DNA of 64,000 nt. It comes from Alviniconcha marisindica. Its lineage: Eukaryota > Mollusca > Gastropoda > Provannidae. Below the pieces are notes generated by a model. That model ran no database searches. It saw only the letters and a list, made by a program, of their open reading frames with translations, and was not told the DNA's origin. Both the position numbers and the translations under genes were made by a program. Positions 11,660 to 23,904 of the stretch are shown in pieces; positions within the stretch are counted from its first letter, which is position 1, and the number at the start of each line of letters is the position of its first letter. Location of the stretch: positions 180,001 to 244,000 of the forward strand of contig JABMCL010002400.1 in the NCBI GenBank assembly GCA_018857735.1, in the 5' to 3' direction.

Positions 11660-14600
11660 GATCAAGTGGAGAAGGAACTGAAAGAGATCAAGTCAACGAT
11701 GAGCGCCTTGAGTTCAGCCGTCCAGGGCCAAGCGTCAAGAGAACGGAGTTTGCAGGAGCTGGCCAGACACCTCCCTGCTTGTTCTCACACCTCCATCTGC
11801 ACCGCGTCGCATCTTTCCGTCCAGTGTGACAACGCGGCGCACGTGCAGGAGCCCCGTTATTTTCAGTCACCAGAATTAGGATCTGCATCTACAACGTGCA
11901 GCATCGTTTCCAGCGACAGAGATTCAGCCGCGGACCCGAACAGACAACCGTCGAGCTCAGTCGATCGGGGTTTTGCTCACCGCGACTGCGTTTCCGGTTA
12001 CCCGGCTGTCACGACACAGCGGAGCAGCACGTCCGTCTGTCCAAGAGTCTGTCGACATTGTTCCCGTGAAGTCAGGAGCCGTGAGCGGTGCTGCGGTTCG
12101 TCGCAGGAAGCTGAAAACGGCGGCGGTGCTTGTCTCCTCCGTTCAGACTGTCCGCCAGCAAGTCGGGATGCCGGCAGCGTCGACGCTCCGGTGGAAGGGT
12201 CGGGTTCCGCGGATGGTGCTCGTCAGGCCCGCGGAGAAGAACCGACGAAGGCCGTCGGTAAAACGCTGTCCGGCGGCCCGGCGGAGGGACGTCCTTGCCC
12301 GTGTTTTGAAGCTGGGAGAATCTGCCTGTCAGACGAGCAGCTGTCCGCCAGTGCTATCATTCAGAGATTCGAGCAGAGCTTGGCTGAACTGAGTGCTTCA
12401 AGCCAGAGAGAAGATGTGGTGGCTCACAGGTTTGTCGCTGTCTCCACCCCTCCTGTGGACGTAGATGGCTACACCGAGCTTTCGGGTAAAAACATTGCGC
12501 CGGTCATTTTTCAGAAATTCCATGAACTTAAGAATAACAATAGATTTGTGAAGAGTGAAACGGACGCAGTTTCCTGCTGTGCCGCTGCAAAGGTTAATGC
12601 TGCAAAACGTGTAGCTGGTTCACAAGTATCCTCTAGTCTGTACTCCAAACCAGCCGCACACAACAACAACGCTGAATCCAAACCCCAGTATAACCTGAAA
12701 AGCAAGAGTCTTTCAGACGCAGGTAAAGTGTTTACTTACGGCTGCCCAACAGCAACCGCGATTTCTTCAGGCGTTGTCGATACTGCCTTTAAAGTAATCG
12801 ATTATGTTTTAAAATCGTCAAACGTGAGTACTTCGGACATGCTCACGCATTTGATTCATTGTCAGAGAGTTGCCTCGAGTAATGTAGATGGTAGAGATGA
12901 ATGTGCTCAAGCTAAGTCTGTGTCGTCTCAAGCTGCGACCTTATCAAAGGAATCGGTCGATGAGACAAAAGGCGACAACAGTGTGGACAGAAATGGTTAC
13001 TCTGGCAATTCATTAGATGACGCAGCCAATCTTGCCAAGTCTAGTGCCACCTCCCCCAAGCACGATGATCCCGTGTTTGCGTGTAAATCAGAAAGTGAAA
13101 GAAGCTGCAACAAGTTGGATCCTGCTGAAGAATGCAGTCGCGCATCTTTTACTCAGCCTTACCAGTGTCAGACACTCGTTTTGAAAGAAACTGATCAACG
13201 TACAACCGGAACCACTCTTCAGGATATGAAAAAGAAGAGCAATGTGCAGAGCTGTGATTCGAATCGCACGGCTGAACGCAACGATTGTTCTGATGACTTG
13301 TCCACTCGGCAAGAGGCCGAGTCGCCCGGAAAATCTGACAGTGAGAACAACAACAAAAATACTTGTCACTCGAGGCCCAGCGAATGCAGTGCTTTTCTCG
13401 TGTGTGTGGGCAAGAAAGACGGCTCCTCTGCCTACTTCATTCAGTCTCTCTCTCTACCCAAAACGACTGAGCTGATTGACTCGGCATGCCAAGTCAGTGA
13501 TGACAGTACCGGAGAAACAGCTCACTTGGCTGACAGTGATCGTTCTGAAGCTTCTCTCGCGTGGTCTATTTCTCCCTCTGATATCAGTGAGCTGGGGAGA
13601 GAAACTTGTCGAACAGCGGATAACACAAAGCGAGGAGTTAGACCGCCGCGCGGTGCTGCGGCGTCCGTTTCTGCAGAAGGTGCCGGTTTCGGTGCTTCTC
13701 TTCTCGTCAGCACCTCTGCTGAAGCCCACCAGCGGAGCAGCTCTGTTAGAGGCCCGAAGAGGGAAATCAGTTCTTCAACTGACCCAGTCACCAGAGTTCG
13801 TTCCCTGTTTGAGGGCGTGTGTGAAATCTCTCATTCCGGGTGTGAAACTTGCATCAAGCCTCCGACTGTACTCTCTTCCTCGGAAGTGGACGACGCGCGC
13901 TTCCTGTGCCGCCGGAAAGAGAGGATGGCCGATTCAGACGAGAGGGTGTCACCTGGAGAGTTTGCCGTGAACCCTGTCCACAGTCATTGTTCTCTTTCTG
14001 GGCTGAGCGACGACGGCTACCCTGCGAGCAACGTTTCACACGAGGTCGACCCAGCTTTCCAAGTCAAAGCCAAAGCCTCAGAGCTTTCCTGTGCTTCCCA
14101 GAGATATGCAACAAACTCTGACAGCATTGTTGCTGCTGCAGCCTCGACGAACGGTGCTGGTGAGCTTTGTTTCGGTTCCGATGACGGCCAAGAGGGAAAG
14201 GTTATCGGCATGCAGAATGGTAGCGACAACGATGATGGAGTTTCCAGCGTTGATAAGCCCGTTTCTTGCTCAGTCAACGTCCTCCGCACAGGCAACCTGA
14301 CTCCCTACTGTGCCGTTACGAGATGTTCGGGTGCAGTGGAACCCGGTGCCAGAGGCGAAGACCACCACGGCATCGGTACTGTTCGCGCCATAGATTCCAG
14401 GTCAAGCCACGTAGACCCAGAGCTTAGCCGCTGGTGTGGAGTTGACGCCAGTGACGCAGGCTACAGCGAAGACAACAACATCGTCGGCAGTGCCTCTGCC
14501 AGTGTTGACCCAGATTTTTGCGACACTGGTGTCGCGGATGTCTGTTCTGAAATTAATCACAATCCGACGGACAATTTTGGAACAGGTGCCACTGCGCGTA

Positions 14601-15286
14601 ATCTTTCACTAGGTAATGATTCCGTTACCGGTGAAACTACAGGCTTTGATTTCTCGCCTCGACTGGTTGCTAGTGAAGGTCTTCACACCGACCACTGTCA
14701 TTCCAATGTAATTAGCAGGAACGACGGCGGATGCAGGGCTGGAAAAAGTTTGGGTCAGCGGCCTTCAGCACCGCATGAACATTTCGAACCCGACAGGATC
14801 ATGTCTGGGCCGCATCCACACCTGGCAGATTTCAGCAGCCCCTCCAGCAGCTCCAGCAGTCTCAGCACCTCCTCCAGACCCACGCCTGTTTCCTCAGCGA
14901 CCAACATGATTTCCTCCGGCGGCCGCATGGACCCGTTCGCCGGCCTGTACACCCCAGCCTGGCTCAGTACCGAGCTGAGACTCTCGAAATCGTCGATGGG
15001 TACCCCCCCTTCCAAAGGCTCCAGCGGGCTGGGCCTTCCTGGGCGCCAGTCGAGGCGGAGAAGAACTTCCGACGATGGTGCCTCAGGGCCGGAAGATGGT
15101 CAGCTTTGTCCAGATCGCTTTGACGGTGGCGTGGATGCCGGAGCCAGTGACCTGGACGGGGATGTGGCGACGGCGCGGAGCCAGAGTGACGAGGGGCTTT
15201 GGGAAAGACGCAACGCCACCAGCAGCGGATCCAAGGACACCTGGACTACGCTTCAGCTTCTGAATCTCAGCAGCAGAGCTACTCGT
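11660..15286 (+). CDS. gene A exon 4: 1,209-codon low-complexity scaffold segment
   Basis: Acceptor CTCTTCCAG (11651-11659), donor CGT|gtacgt, phase 0 both sides; residues about 1720-2928. It begins with a short coiled coil (DQVEKELKEIKSTMSALSSA). The rest is Ser/Asp/Glu/Cys-rich without globular domain signatures. AFKVIDYVLKSS (about 2095-2106, DNA from 12785) is a fourth match to the A-kinase RII-binding helix spacing. Near the end are a Ser run (SSPSSSSSSLSTSSRPT) and a basophilic-kinase-type site, RRRRTSDD, suited to PKA. The open frame extends upstream of 11660, but the acceptor, the phase and the coiled-coil continuity decide the boundary. The donor is slightly uncertain (gtacgt at 15287 is preferred over gtgtac at 15285). 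Confidence 0.85.
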
Positions 15287-15357
15287 GTACGTATAATGCG
15301 TTTTTACCCTATAATTATATATAAATACGGTAAATAAAAATACCCCCCCGCCCCACC

Positions 15358-15512
<155 letters not shown>

Positions 15513-16637
15513 TATATGCTAAAAAGCAACAACAACCCATTGGTGCAACCTGCTGATACATGTTGTTAGCATAATAATAATTATTATTGCGAGATCATCT
15601 AATATTACTTATGTGAAAAGACTTTAAATAAAAAAGGAAGGAAGGAACAACAACAGCACCTCCCACCCCATAGTTTTGGTAAAAATGTGTTTTGACTGGT
15701 TCCTTGCCTGCGGTTTGACTGTCTTTTTGTTCGGTCTGTCTCTGTGTATGTCTGACTCAGACTGCCTGCTTGCCTGCCTGTCTCTGTCCTCCGTTATTTT
15801 TGTCTCTACCTATGTCTACGTACCTGCACCAGACCCCCCCCCCCCCCCCCCCCCCCCCGACCCCCGACCCCAACACAACCCCCTCCTCTGTATTATCTGT
15901 GTAAGTCCTCCCCATCTGAATTTGCACAAGCGTTCACGAGTTCAGACTGTGACTATAACGTTAAAGACCAAACCTTAAAATAATAACAAAGATCTTGGGA
16001 AATGTCCATAATTATTACAGTGCAACATTGCCCCAAGTTCTAAGATTTACCCTCCCAAATTCTTGACCGACCTCCGTACCTCCTCCTTTACATATTGCCG
16101 TATTGTAAAGCAAGGGAACTGCATTTAACAGCTCGGTCATTTGAGGATGGTGTTCGAGGACGTATTTTTGGATTGCATCTTTGATTATCCAAAGGAGATC
16201 AACATTTTTGGAGAATTTTGTTGTTGTTGTAATTATCTTTTGGATCTGTTTTGTTTTACCCAACACACAAACGGATCAAAACAACAACAACAATAAAACC
16301 GTTAATTTTAATGACAGTCAAAAGGTATGCCAATTTTCGGGGTAAACTCCTTTTCAAATCAACAAAGCGGAAGTTAAATGGTAATAAATGAAGATTATAG
16401 TTAACCGGTTATGGTTTGTCACTTTTTTTCTGTTTTTTTCTTTCATTTTGTCATACCTCTGTTTTCTAAACTGACGATGTAATATATATTCTTTCTTTTA
16501 TATATATATATATATTTATTTTTAGCGTTAATTGTGTTTTAGTAGAATGCGTTTCGCCCTGCTGTAGGCCTAACCGTCATAGCTGCCTGGTATAAAAACT
16601 ACAACAACAACAGTTTCCTTTCTCACCGCAATAGTGC

Positions 16638-16731
16638 CAGAGCTCAGGAGCTGTGTGAAAGAAGAGGTGGACAACCTGGGCTTCCGCCCCTAACAGTCTG
16701 TACAGTCTCTGTGGACGTAAAGCAACATTGT
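16638..16731 (+). repeat. dispersed repeat R1, copy 1
   Basis: About 95-bp element running from AGAGCTCAGGAGCTGTGTGA to GTGGACGTAAAGCAACA. Further copies in this window lie at about 22033, 22515 (-), 23970 (-), 24300, 26103, 26200 (-), 28205, 28318, 28866 (-), 39915 (-) and 63308. No coding capacity; probably a short non-autonomous element. This copy ends 25 bp before the exon 5 acceptor. Confidence 0.85.
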
Positions 16732-16755
16732 TACTGTCTTGTTTCGTCTCTTTAG

Positions 16756-16965
16756 TTGGCCCTTGAGAGTCGTCTGGAGTCGTTGCATCAGCTCTTGAGG
16801 AAAATCGAGAGCTGCGAGAAACTCTCCGCTTCAGAATCGCACAGCAAACAGCATGAAGCCCAGCGATGTCCCTCAAACAGCAGCAACAATCGAGGAAACA
16901 TCAGTAGCTCCCCACCACCGGATGAAAACTGGCTAATGGCTTGCAGCAGTGAAGAGTTGATTGAG
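16756..16965 (+). CDS. gene A exon 5 (70 codons)
   Basis: Acceptor CGTCTCTTTAG and donor ATTGAG|gtaaaa give 210 nt in phase 0 both sides; residues about 2929-2998. It starts with an amphipathic, probably coiled helix (LALESRLESLHQLLRKIESC), continues through a polar Ser/Asn linker and ends in an acidic patch (ENWLMACSSEELIE). It joins exon 4 and exon 6 in frame. Confidence 0.85.
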
Positions 16966-18475
16966 GTAAAAATCTGTCCTTTACTGTAAACGGGTTGTAA
17001 AGTGATGACTGCATAGTGGTTCTGAGGATCAGCAGGATTCGCGTTAACCGGTCATTTCCGGTATTTTAACACAGGATCAGCGTACACCGGAAACAAAATC
17101 AGCAATCAGTCAGACTGTTATTCTGTTTGACCGATTCTAAAAAGAAGAAGAAATAAACAAACCATGACAAAAAACAACAACACCAAAAGGCAGCACAGTG
17201 CGTGTGGTGAGTGTGCATGCATGCATGTGTGTGCATGAGTGCGTGCGTGTGTGTGTGTGTGTGTGTTCTAGACGGGGAAGGGAGCAGGATGGTAGAGTTA
17301 GTAGAACTCCAGCAGTAGCATGGACAACCGTTTATCTGACCGGTTACAGTCACTATCTGACCGGTTTGTGGGAACCACTTTCGCCACCCTATATTGGGCG
17401 ATTCAGGCGGGGTTGTTAACTCCCTTGACTTTTGCCCGGCATCGCTTAAGTCCCTTGGCTGCTTTTACTTCCGGTGCGTACTTTCTTCACACTGGAAGGC
17501 GGTGACAGTGAATTTGTGAATTTTACACTGCCAGCTTTAAAGACATTTTTGGAGGCCGTAGTCATAATGTGTCTGGAAATAAGCAATAACTTGTTGCTCG
17601 TGCTTAGGATGCCCCAAAACGCATTTTTTCTACGAACTCGCGATCTTCTGGTCAGCCAAAAAACGACGCAAAGACACTTTTTTTCCACCTCCATCCCCTT
17701 TCCACGGTAATTTTTGCAACTGCAACAGTATTGGCATTTGTACTGCTTCGCAATTCTAGGTTTTAACTTCCACTGTTATACACAGCGTGAAGCAACGCCT
17801 ACTCAGAAATCGGCCCGGAAGTGCGCTGCGACCTCTCGCGACTTCTTGCGCGAAAGATTACAAAGCGCATTCACTCTAGCAAACCAGCTTCGCCGAATCG
17901 CCCAATAGATGTCACACCGGTTTAAAAAATGTCTAGCGCAATCACTGATCAGTATTTTTTGGCTGAAAAATGCATATACGCAGCAGAAAGCCTGTGTGCT
18001 GATAATCAATCAATATCTTTATTGCCGAGTACGAAGTAAAATTATACATACACATATAATTAGGCATGGTGTTGCGAACATTCATAATCAAACACACATA
18101 ATACGTTTTGTGTTGACCGAAATTTCAGATTACATGTGTGAGCAACACATTCCAGTTGATTGCAGTTCAGTTAGTATAAATACTATAATTTCTCTTCAAA
18201 GAAGTGTGTCATGAAAAGGGAATCTGAATGTTTACCAGTGATTTGAAGGGTTGCGTTCTCGCACCTAGTCACAACACACCCTTCGCAAAGTCTTTATCCT
18301 CGAATGGGCTGATTCCAAAACAGTCTACAGATTATTATGCAACAACACGCGGCACAGTTTTACCTTGATGATGCCTGCAGGTGGCATTTGTGGCATTTAC
18401 GTTCCCTTTTTGTCTTTTGCCCTAATGCTGTATGAAGGTAGCATTTGCATCATTCACGTTTATCTTCTTTATATA

Positions 18476-18673
<198 letters not shown>

Positions 18674-18799
18674 AGTAATTTTTTATGCGAATCCATCATC
18701 GTCATTTTGGCTATCGTAACAGTTGTTTCCTCGTAAGATTTTTTCAGTACGAACAAAGAAGAAGATTGCTGTTGCCTAACAGACTGCAGGAGATAGTTT

Positions 18800-19535
18800 A
18801 GACTTGAGTGAGGTGAGGGTGTCGTTCAAGAGATGTTTTGCTCTAACCACATCTAGTTTTGGGTGTGGGTGTAGGTAGGGGTGGGGGATTCCGTTCAAGA
18901 GATGTCTTGCGCTAACCACACCTAGACTTGGGTGGGGGTAGGGGACTCCGTTCAAGAGTTATCTTGCTCTAACCACACTTAGACTTGGGTGGTGGTGGTG
19001 GGGTGGGGGTAGGGGACTCCGTTCAAGAGATGTCTTGCTCTAACCACACTTAGACTTGGGTGGTGGTGGTGGGGTGGGGGTAGGGGACTCCGTTCAAGAG
19101 TGTCTTGCTCAACCACACTATACTTGGGGGGGGGGGGGGGGGGGGGGACATTGGGTGTCGTTCAAGAGGGTGGGGGACTCCGTTCAAGAGATGTCTTGCT
19201 CAACCGCTAGACTTGGGGGGGTGGGGACTCCACTCAAGAGATGTCTTGCTCCTAACCAGCCTAGACTTGGGCGGGGGGTGGGGGACACCATTCAAGAGAT
19301 GTCTTCCCTCTAACCACACCTGTTTTTGGGGTGGTGGGGGTTTAGGGGTGGGGGACCCATTCAAGAGATGTCTTGCTCTAACCACACCTGTTCTGGGTGG
19401 TGGTGGTGGTGGTGGTGGTGAGGGGTGGGGGACACCATTCAAGAGATGTCTTGCTCTAACCACACCTGTTCTTGGGTGGTGGTGGTGGTGGTGAGGGGTG
19501 GGGGACTCCATTGAAGAGATGTCTTGCTCTAAGCA
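18800..19535. repeat. G-rich minisatellite (about 60-80 bp unit, about 10 copies)
   Basis: Unit carries TTCAAGAGATGTCTTGCTCT, AACCACACCTAG and a GGTGGTGG/GGGTGGGGG block of variable length, including a pure G run near 19130-19147. The array runs up to 20 bp before the exon 6 acceptor. Frames through it give Gly/Trp-rich peptides and are not credible. The G blocks could form quadruplexes. Confidence 0.9.
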
Positions 19536-19554
19536 CACCCGACACTGTCGGCAG

Positions 19555-20826
19555 TTGGTGAACCAACAGCTGGAAGGACTGAAGGACGTCATGGACGTTC
19601 AGAGGCAGGACGAGACCTCCGCAGATGCCACCGACGACGGCCAGAACACCAACACCAACTACGATGCCAGCGCATCCAGCGCCAGCGACACCTCCACTCC
19701 AGTCATCATCAGTGTTGGCCTCACCGCCTCGATCGCAGACGCCGCAAACGCGGGCAGAGCCACTTTCGCCGACTGCTTCATCGCCGTGGACACAGCGAGC
19801 AGAGGTGTTGGGGATGAAGACCGTGAGGTCAGGATTGATGCCATGCACCACTCGGATGTTTTCAGGATCGCCCAAAAGCGCCACAGAGGCGTGAGCGTTG
19901 GTGCTGATCATGGTAGGGCTCGTGTCGTCGGTTTTGCGGATTCCTTCTATACCTCGCAAACGATGGACAGAGGCGCGAACGCTGAAAACGTACGTGTCGT
20001 CAGCTTCACAGATTCCTTCAATACCACGCAAAAGTTGGACAGAGGCGTGAACGCTGAAAACGCACGTGTCGTCAGTTCTACGGATTCCTTCAATACCAGG
20101 CAGATGGTGGACGAAGGCGTGAACGCTAAAAAAACATGTGTCGTCAGTTTCACAGATTCCTTCCATACCACGCAGACGGTGGACAGAGGCGTGAACGCTA
20201 AAAAAACTCGTGTCGTCAGCCTCACAGAGTCCTTCGAAGCCACGCAGACAGTGGACGAAGGCGAGAACGCTGAAAAAACTGGGGAAGTATGTAAAACCGT
20301 GGAACGAGAACGGAAGGAGGGATGGGAGGGAAGAACCGACGACACAAACGTCACATCCCTTTCGAACAACGTTTGCGCGCAGTGCTGCAGAAACCAAAGT
20401 ACCTGCGTTCCAAATGACACCGGCGGTGCTGAAGAGAGCAAAACCGACGCAGGGTCTTCTACGGAGCAGTTCTACAATAGCTCAACAAAGTGCAAGCAAG
20501 CTGCCAGCTATTCAGCTAATGATCGTGGTGATTGTTATACCTGTCGTTCTCATGGCGATGGTGAAAGTGAGACTAAAGGCAAAGAGGATGAAGCTGTGAA
20601 GCAGGATGGCGCTTCTGCTGAAGGAAGCGGCGATTTTTCCAAGAGCAGTGATGTAGAATGTGATGGCGAGAGTGATCAGCAGATCCTGGAGGAGGAGGAG
20701 GAGGAGGAGAGAAGCAGTTTTGAAGAAGAGGAAGAAGAAGAGGCAGGAGTTAGCACTGTGGACGATGCTGTCGACGACCCTGCTGGTGACAAAGCCAGTG
20801 CTTGGAACGTTGGAGTACAATGTAAT
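19555..20826 (+). CDS. gene A exon 6 (424 codons) with 24-residue repeats
   Basis: Acceptor GACACTGTCGGCAG, donor AAT|gtaagt, phase 0 both sides; residues about 2999-3422. It opens with a helical LVNQQLEGLKDVMDVQRQDE. From about 19905 to 20290 there are five to six 24-residue repeats (core RVVSFTDSFNTTQ...DRGVNAEN). The RVVGF and RVVSF copies fit the PP1-docking pattern [RK]-x-[VI]-x-F; other copies have lost the basic residue or the Phe. A Cys-containing linker and two poly-Glu runs (20685-20750) follow, and the exon ends DKASAWNVGVQCN. The upstream Gly-rich open frame belongs to the minisatellite, not the exon. Confidence 0.85.
19905..20290 (+). repeat. 72-bp in-frame tandem repeat within exon 6
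   Basis: Five to six copies of a 72-bp unit (24 codons). Copies differ mainly by single-base changes, and the period keeps the reading frame. The complementary strand is also open across the region because the unit lacks stops in that frame; that frame has no splice or start support. Confidence 0.9.
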
Positions 20827-20906
20827 GTAAGTACGATGTTTTGTGAACGGATTTTCCTTGCTGTTGATTGTCTAGGTGCATGTACACACTCTGTGTGTGC
20901 GTGTGT

Positions 20907-20947
<41 letters not shown>

Positions 20948-21273
20948 CGTGCGTGTGTGTTTTCGTTTTCTTTTTGCTGTGATTTTGAGCTACACAGCGG
21001 CAAGCAAATAATTAATGGACAAACTGCACCTTTACACTTTAAAATTATTATTTTTAAACATTTAGTCCTGATGCAGCTGTTTGTTTTAGTTTCAAGGGAA
21101 AAAGTGATTATGTTTTGCTACTAATACAGCAAAACGTGTTTGATTTATCCCTTCGTGCATTAGTGAAGGTGAAAAAATGTGTACTTTTGATAATGATCAG
21201 ATTCTAGACGACCATCAAGTCCAGGGCGGTAATGCAGGATTGGGGCCCTTTTGCACTGCCTCAGCAGCCAACC

Positions 21274-21336
21274 ACTATTTTTACAGGTGAGCTAACACTA
21301 TTTTTACAGGTGAGCTAACACTATTTTTACAGGTGA
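21274..21336. repeat. 24-bp triplication holding acceptor/donor-like sites
   Basis: Three copies of CTATTTTTACAGGTGAGCTA-type units. Each contains TTTTTACAG next to GTGAGC, both strong splice consensus matches back to back. No sensible exon follows in the gene A phase (a stop occurs within eight codons). Upstream, 20885-20960 is a GT microsatellite. Confidence 0.85.
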
Positions 21337-21434
21337 GCTGTATGGAAATGGTCTAACTGCTGACAAGCAAAGTCGCTCGAACGTGAAAATGCAGTGTATT
21401 TCTGTCTGGGACGGTTACATGAAATTTTATGAAC

Positions 21435-21566
<132 letters not shown>

Positions 21567-22032
21567 CTATTGAACTGATTTGATGATGAATGTGCAAATA
21601 ATACTTTAATCTTACATTTTAAAATAATAAAAATGCAAAAGATTAAAACTTGAACGCGTCTTTTCAAATTAAACGAAACAATAACGAATATTTCGTCAGA
21701 TTTGTATTTCTCATGTGACAAAAGCAAATTTCGATTTTTCTATCTTTTCTAACTACGCATGTGCGTGTACTATGTATGCTTAAATCTGAGGAAGGCCAGC
21801 AAATCCGGCGAAATATCATCAGGGCCCATATGCATGATGAGCAAATAAAGCGGAATAGCCCCGATCCCTATAGTCCATAAGTCCGGCTCTCCTTCCAAAT
21901 GCATAAGTCGTCAGTGTCCACAGAAATAACTATCGGCTAGTGTTTATTTTTAGATAGGTAAAACTCTTTGTTTTACCAACAGTGCAACGCGCGTGGCGTT
22001 AAGAACTCGAAACTGATTGGACACCGCGTCAT

Positions 22033-22200
22033 AGTTCAGGAGCTGTGTGATAGTCGAGGTGGCCGTCCTGGGCTGTCCGTCCTAACGAGCCTCATGATTT
22101 CTGTGGACGTAAAGCAATATTGAAGCATGCTTCGGCATTGGTCTCAGCTTGTCCCTAATATGTCAACCGACATCCGAGGACATTAAGCAACACAACCGAA
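22033..22200 (+). repeat. dispersed repeats R1 and R2
   Basis: R1 (GTTCAGGAGCTGTGTGATAG through GTGGACGTAAAGC) is followed by R2, recognised by CCCTAATATGTCAACCGACA and CCGAGGACATTAAGC. R2 recurs at about 29385-29440 (+) and 39840-39895 (-). GGACACCGCGT sequences lie on both sides of the block (about 22018 and 22202) and may be a target-site duplication. Confidence 0.75.
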
Positions 22201-22309
22201 CCGGACACCGCGTAACAGCAGTTCCGGTTCAAACGGCTCGTTGCAATTGTGTCAGATGTCGGTGACTGATGACCCCTGCCCATTCGAGATTACCTTGTCA
22301 TCTCTTCGC

Positions 22310-22505
22310 CGTCTGTCTTTATGCATATATCCAATTTTTCTCTTCGCCGTCTGTGTATTTATGCATATATCCAAATTTTCTCTTCGCCGTCTGTGTCTTT
22401 AAGCATATATCCAATTTTTCTCTTCGCCGTCTGTGTCTTTATGCATATATCCAATTTTTCTCTTCGCCGTCTGTGTATTTATGCATATATCCAAATTTTC
22501 TCTTT
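22310..22505. repeat. 40-bp minisatellite, block 1 (about 5 copies)
   Basis: Unit contains TCTCTTCGCCGTCTGTGTCT and TTATGCATATATCC. The same unit resumes at 22929, so the two blocks were probably one array. Between them lie an R1 piece (about 22515-22560) and about 360 bp of other sequence. Confidence 0.95.
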
Positions 22506-22734
22506 GCTTTCTTGGTGCTTTACGTCCACGGAGGCGAGATGGCCTATTAGGGACGGGGACAGAGTGGGAAGGGGACGACAGAGTGAAGGCTCGACCGCGG
22601 AAACCGCCCGAAAAAGACCGGAGAGACCGTGGACCGCCGCCAGAACAATGGAAGTGTTAAGGCGGTGTCCGCTCGCCATTGCCTAGCGACTTGTGCACTG
22701 CGCAATTGCTGTTTCAACTGCTGTGCTTGGGCAG

Positions 22735-22842
22735 AGTCACAAAGACAATGTCCGTTGCACTGCTGTTGTGAACGAACAACTTGGACAACTCAAACAAAGG
22801 AAGCGCAGCTTTCTTAGCCCTGCTCCACCTCCCTACTCATGA
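22735..22842 (+). CDS. possible gene A 3' exon (35 codons and TGA)
   Basis: Acceptor-like GTGCTTGGGCAG ends at 22734. Phase-0 continuation from exon 6 gives SHKDNVRCTAVVNEQLGQLK then a basic QRKRSFLSP and a stop. The NEQLGQLKQRKR stretch looks helical, and the phase matches all other gene A introns. Against it: there is no donor, the acceptor tract is weak, and the block lies inside an interrupted minisatellite. It could be an alternative terminal exon or chance. Confidence 0.25.
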   Translation, partial: SHKDNVRCTAVVNEQLGQLKQRKRSFLSPAPPPYS

Positions 22843-22928
22843 TCTCTTCTGGGCTAAGTTGAGGGTCCAGCTCCACCTCCCTCTCTAAGATCTCTTGATC
22901 TTTTGATCTCGCCTGGAACCCTGGAATT

Positions 22929-23172
22929 TTCTCTTCGCCGTCTGTGTCTTTATGCATATATCCAAATTTTCTCTTCGCCGTCTGTGTCTTTATGCATATA
23001 TCCTAATTTTCTCTTCGCCGTCTGTGTCTTTATGCATATATCCAAATTTTCTCTTCGCCGTCTGTGTCTTTATGCATATATCCAAATTTTCTCTTCGCCG
23101 TCTGTGTCTTTATGCATATATCCAAATTTTCTCTTCGCCGTCTGTGTCTTTATGCATATATCCAAATTTTCT
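22929..23172. repeat. 40-bp minisatellite, block 2 (about 6 copies)
   Basis: Same unit as block 1, very uniform, ending CCAAATTTTCTGG. Frames give repeated Tyr/Ile/Phe/Ser peptides and are not genes. Confidence 0.95.
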
Positions 23173-23721
23173 GGAATAATTTGTGGTCTTCAGTAGTGCG
23201 TGGGACGGCATCGGTCTGTACAAGTGTTCATTTTCTCCTCAGTAGTAGCATTTGTAGGCAATGACAGCATCAGAGTCGCTATTATTATACGGCGTTTAGG
23301 CTACTTAAACACGTGTAGAAAAACGAGTCTGTAACTCCAATTGAAACGCAACAGGATAACCCTATTTGCTCTTCTCGCATGCGTTCACGGATTAGAATAT
23401 AAACGCATTTGGGGGTATTTGCTCATCATGCATTCGCAATGGGTGATTGCAAGATTGCCTCATTTGATGGCGCTAGGCACATTTGGGACTTGGACAAATC
23501 TCAGTCAGCTGCAAATTGTCTCCCCTGCACTAACAATTAAGGTGGCGCTGGGATTTTATTTTGAGCGGTGCAACAACGCTCAGGCCAGCAAAGTCGCTCA
23601 ATATTTAGCCGTCTGCTTACTGTGGTCTGAATAGTTAGCGTCGCGTTTCGATCGCTGTCCTTGAAGGAGCGTTGACGGCAATTCCAGGTCAGCGTGTGAC
23701 GCACGCCCTTCGCAACTCGAG

Positions 23722-23871
23722 GACGCCCAGCAGGAGCTTCCTTTGCTGGAGCAGTGCAGACAACGGATCAGGTCGCTGGAGCATGGCCTCCAGCTGGAGA
23801 AGGACTTGCACGAAACAACCAGGTCGTCCTTACAGTCACTGAGGCGTGACCACCGCTGCTTCCGATCGCAG
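23722..23871 (+). CDS. possible gene A exon, coiled coil (50 codons)
   Basis: The frame DAQQELPLLEQCRQRIRSLE...QLEKDLHETTRSSLQSLRRD is strongly coiled-coil-like. It can be read in phase 0 from an acceptor at 23720-23721 (AACTCGAG) to CAG|gttttc at 23871. A better-looking acceptor (AATTCCAG, about 23688) would need a different phase, and an alternative donor (GGGAG|gtgaaa) lies at 23894. The composition is clearly coding-like; the boundaries are uncertain. Confidence 0.5.
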
Positions 23872-23904
23872 GTTTTCGGTCTGTACAAAGGGAGGTGAAA
23901 ATGT

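Noticed and set aside
19456..20397. 313-codon - strand frame opposite gene A exon 6
   Set aside because: It mirrors the 72-bp coding repeat and runs into the G-rich minisatellite. The + strand frame has matching splice sites and phase; this one has none.
21982..22100. Exon starting CNARGVKNSKLIGHR after an acceptor at about 21981
   Set aside because: The frame runs straight into dispersed repeat R1 and a stop, and the flanking GGACACCGCG sequence is part of the repeat insertion.
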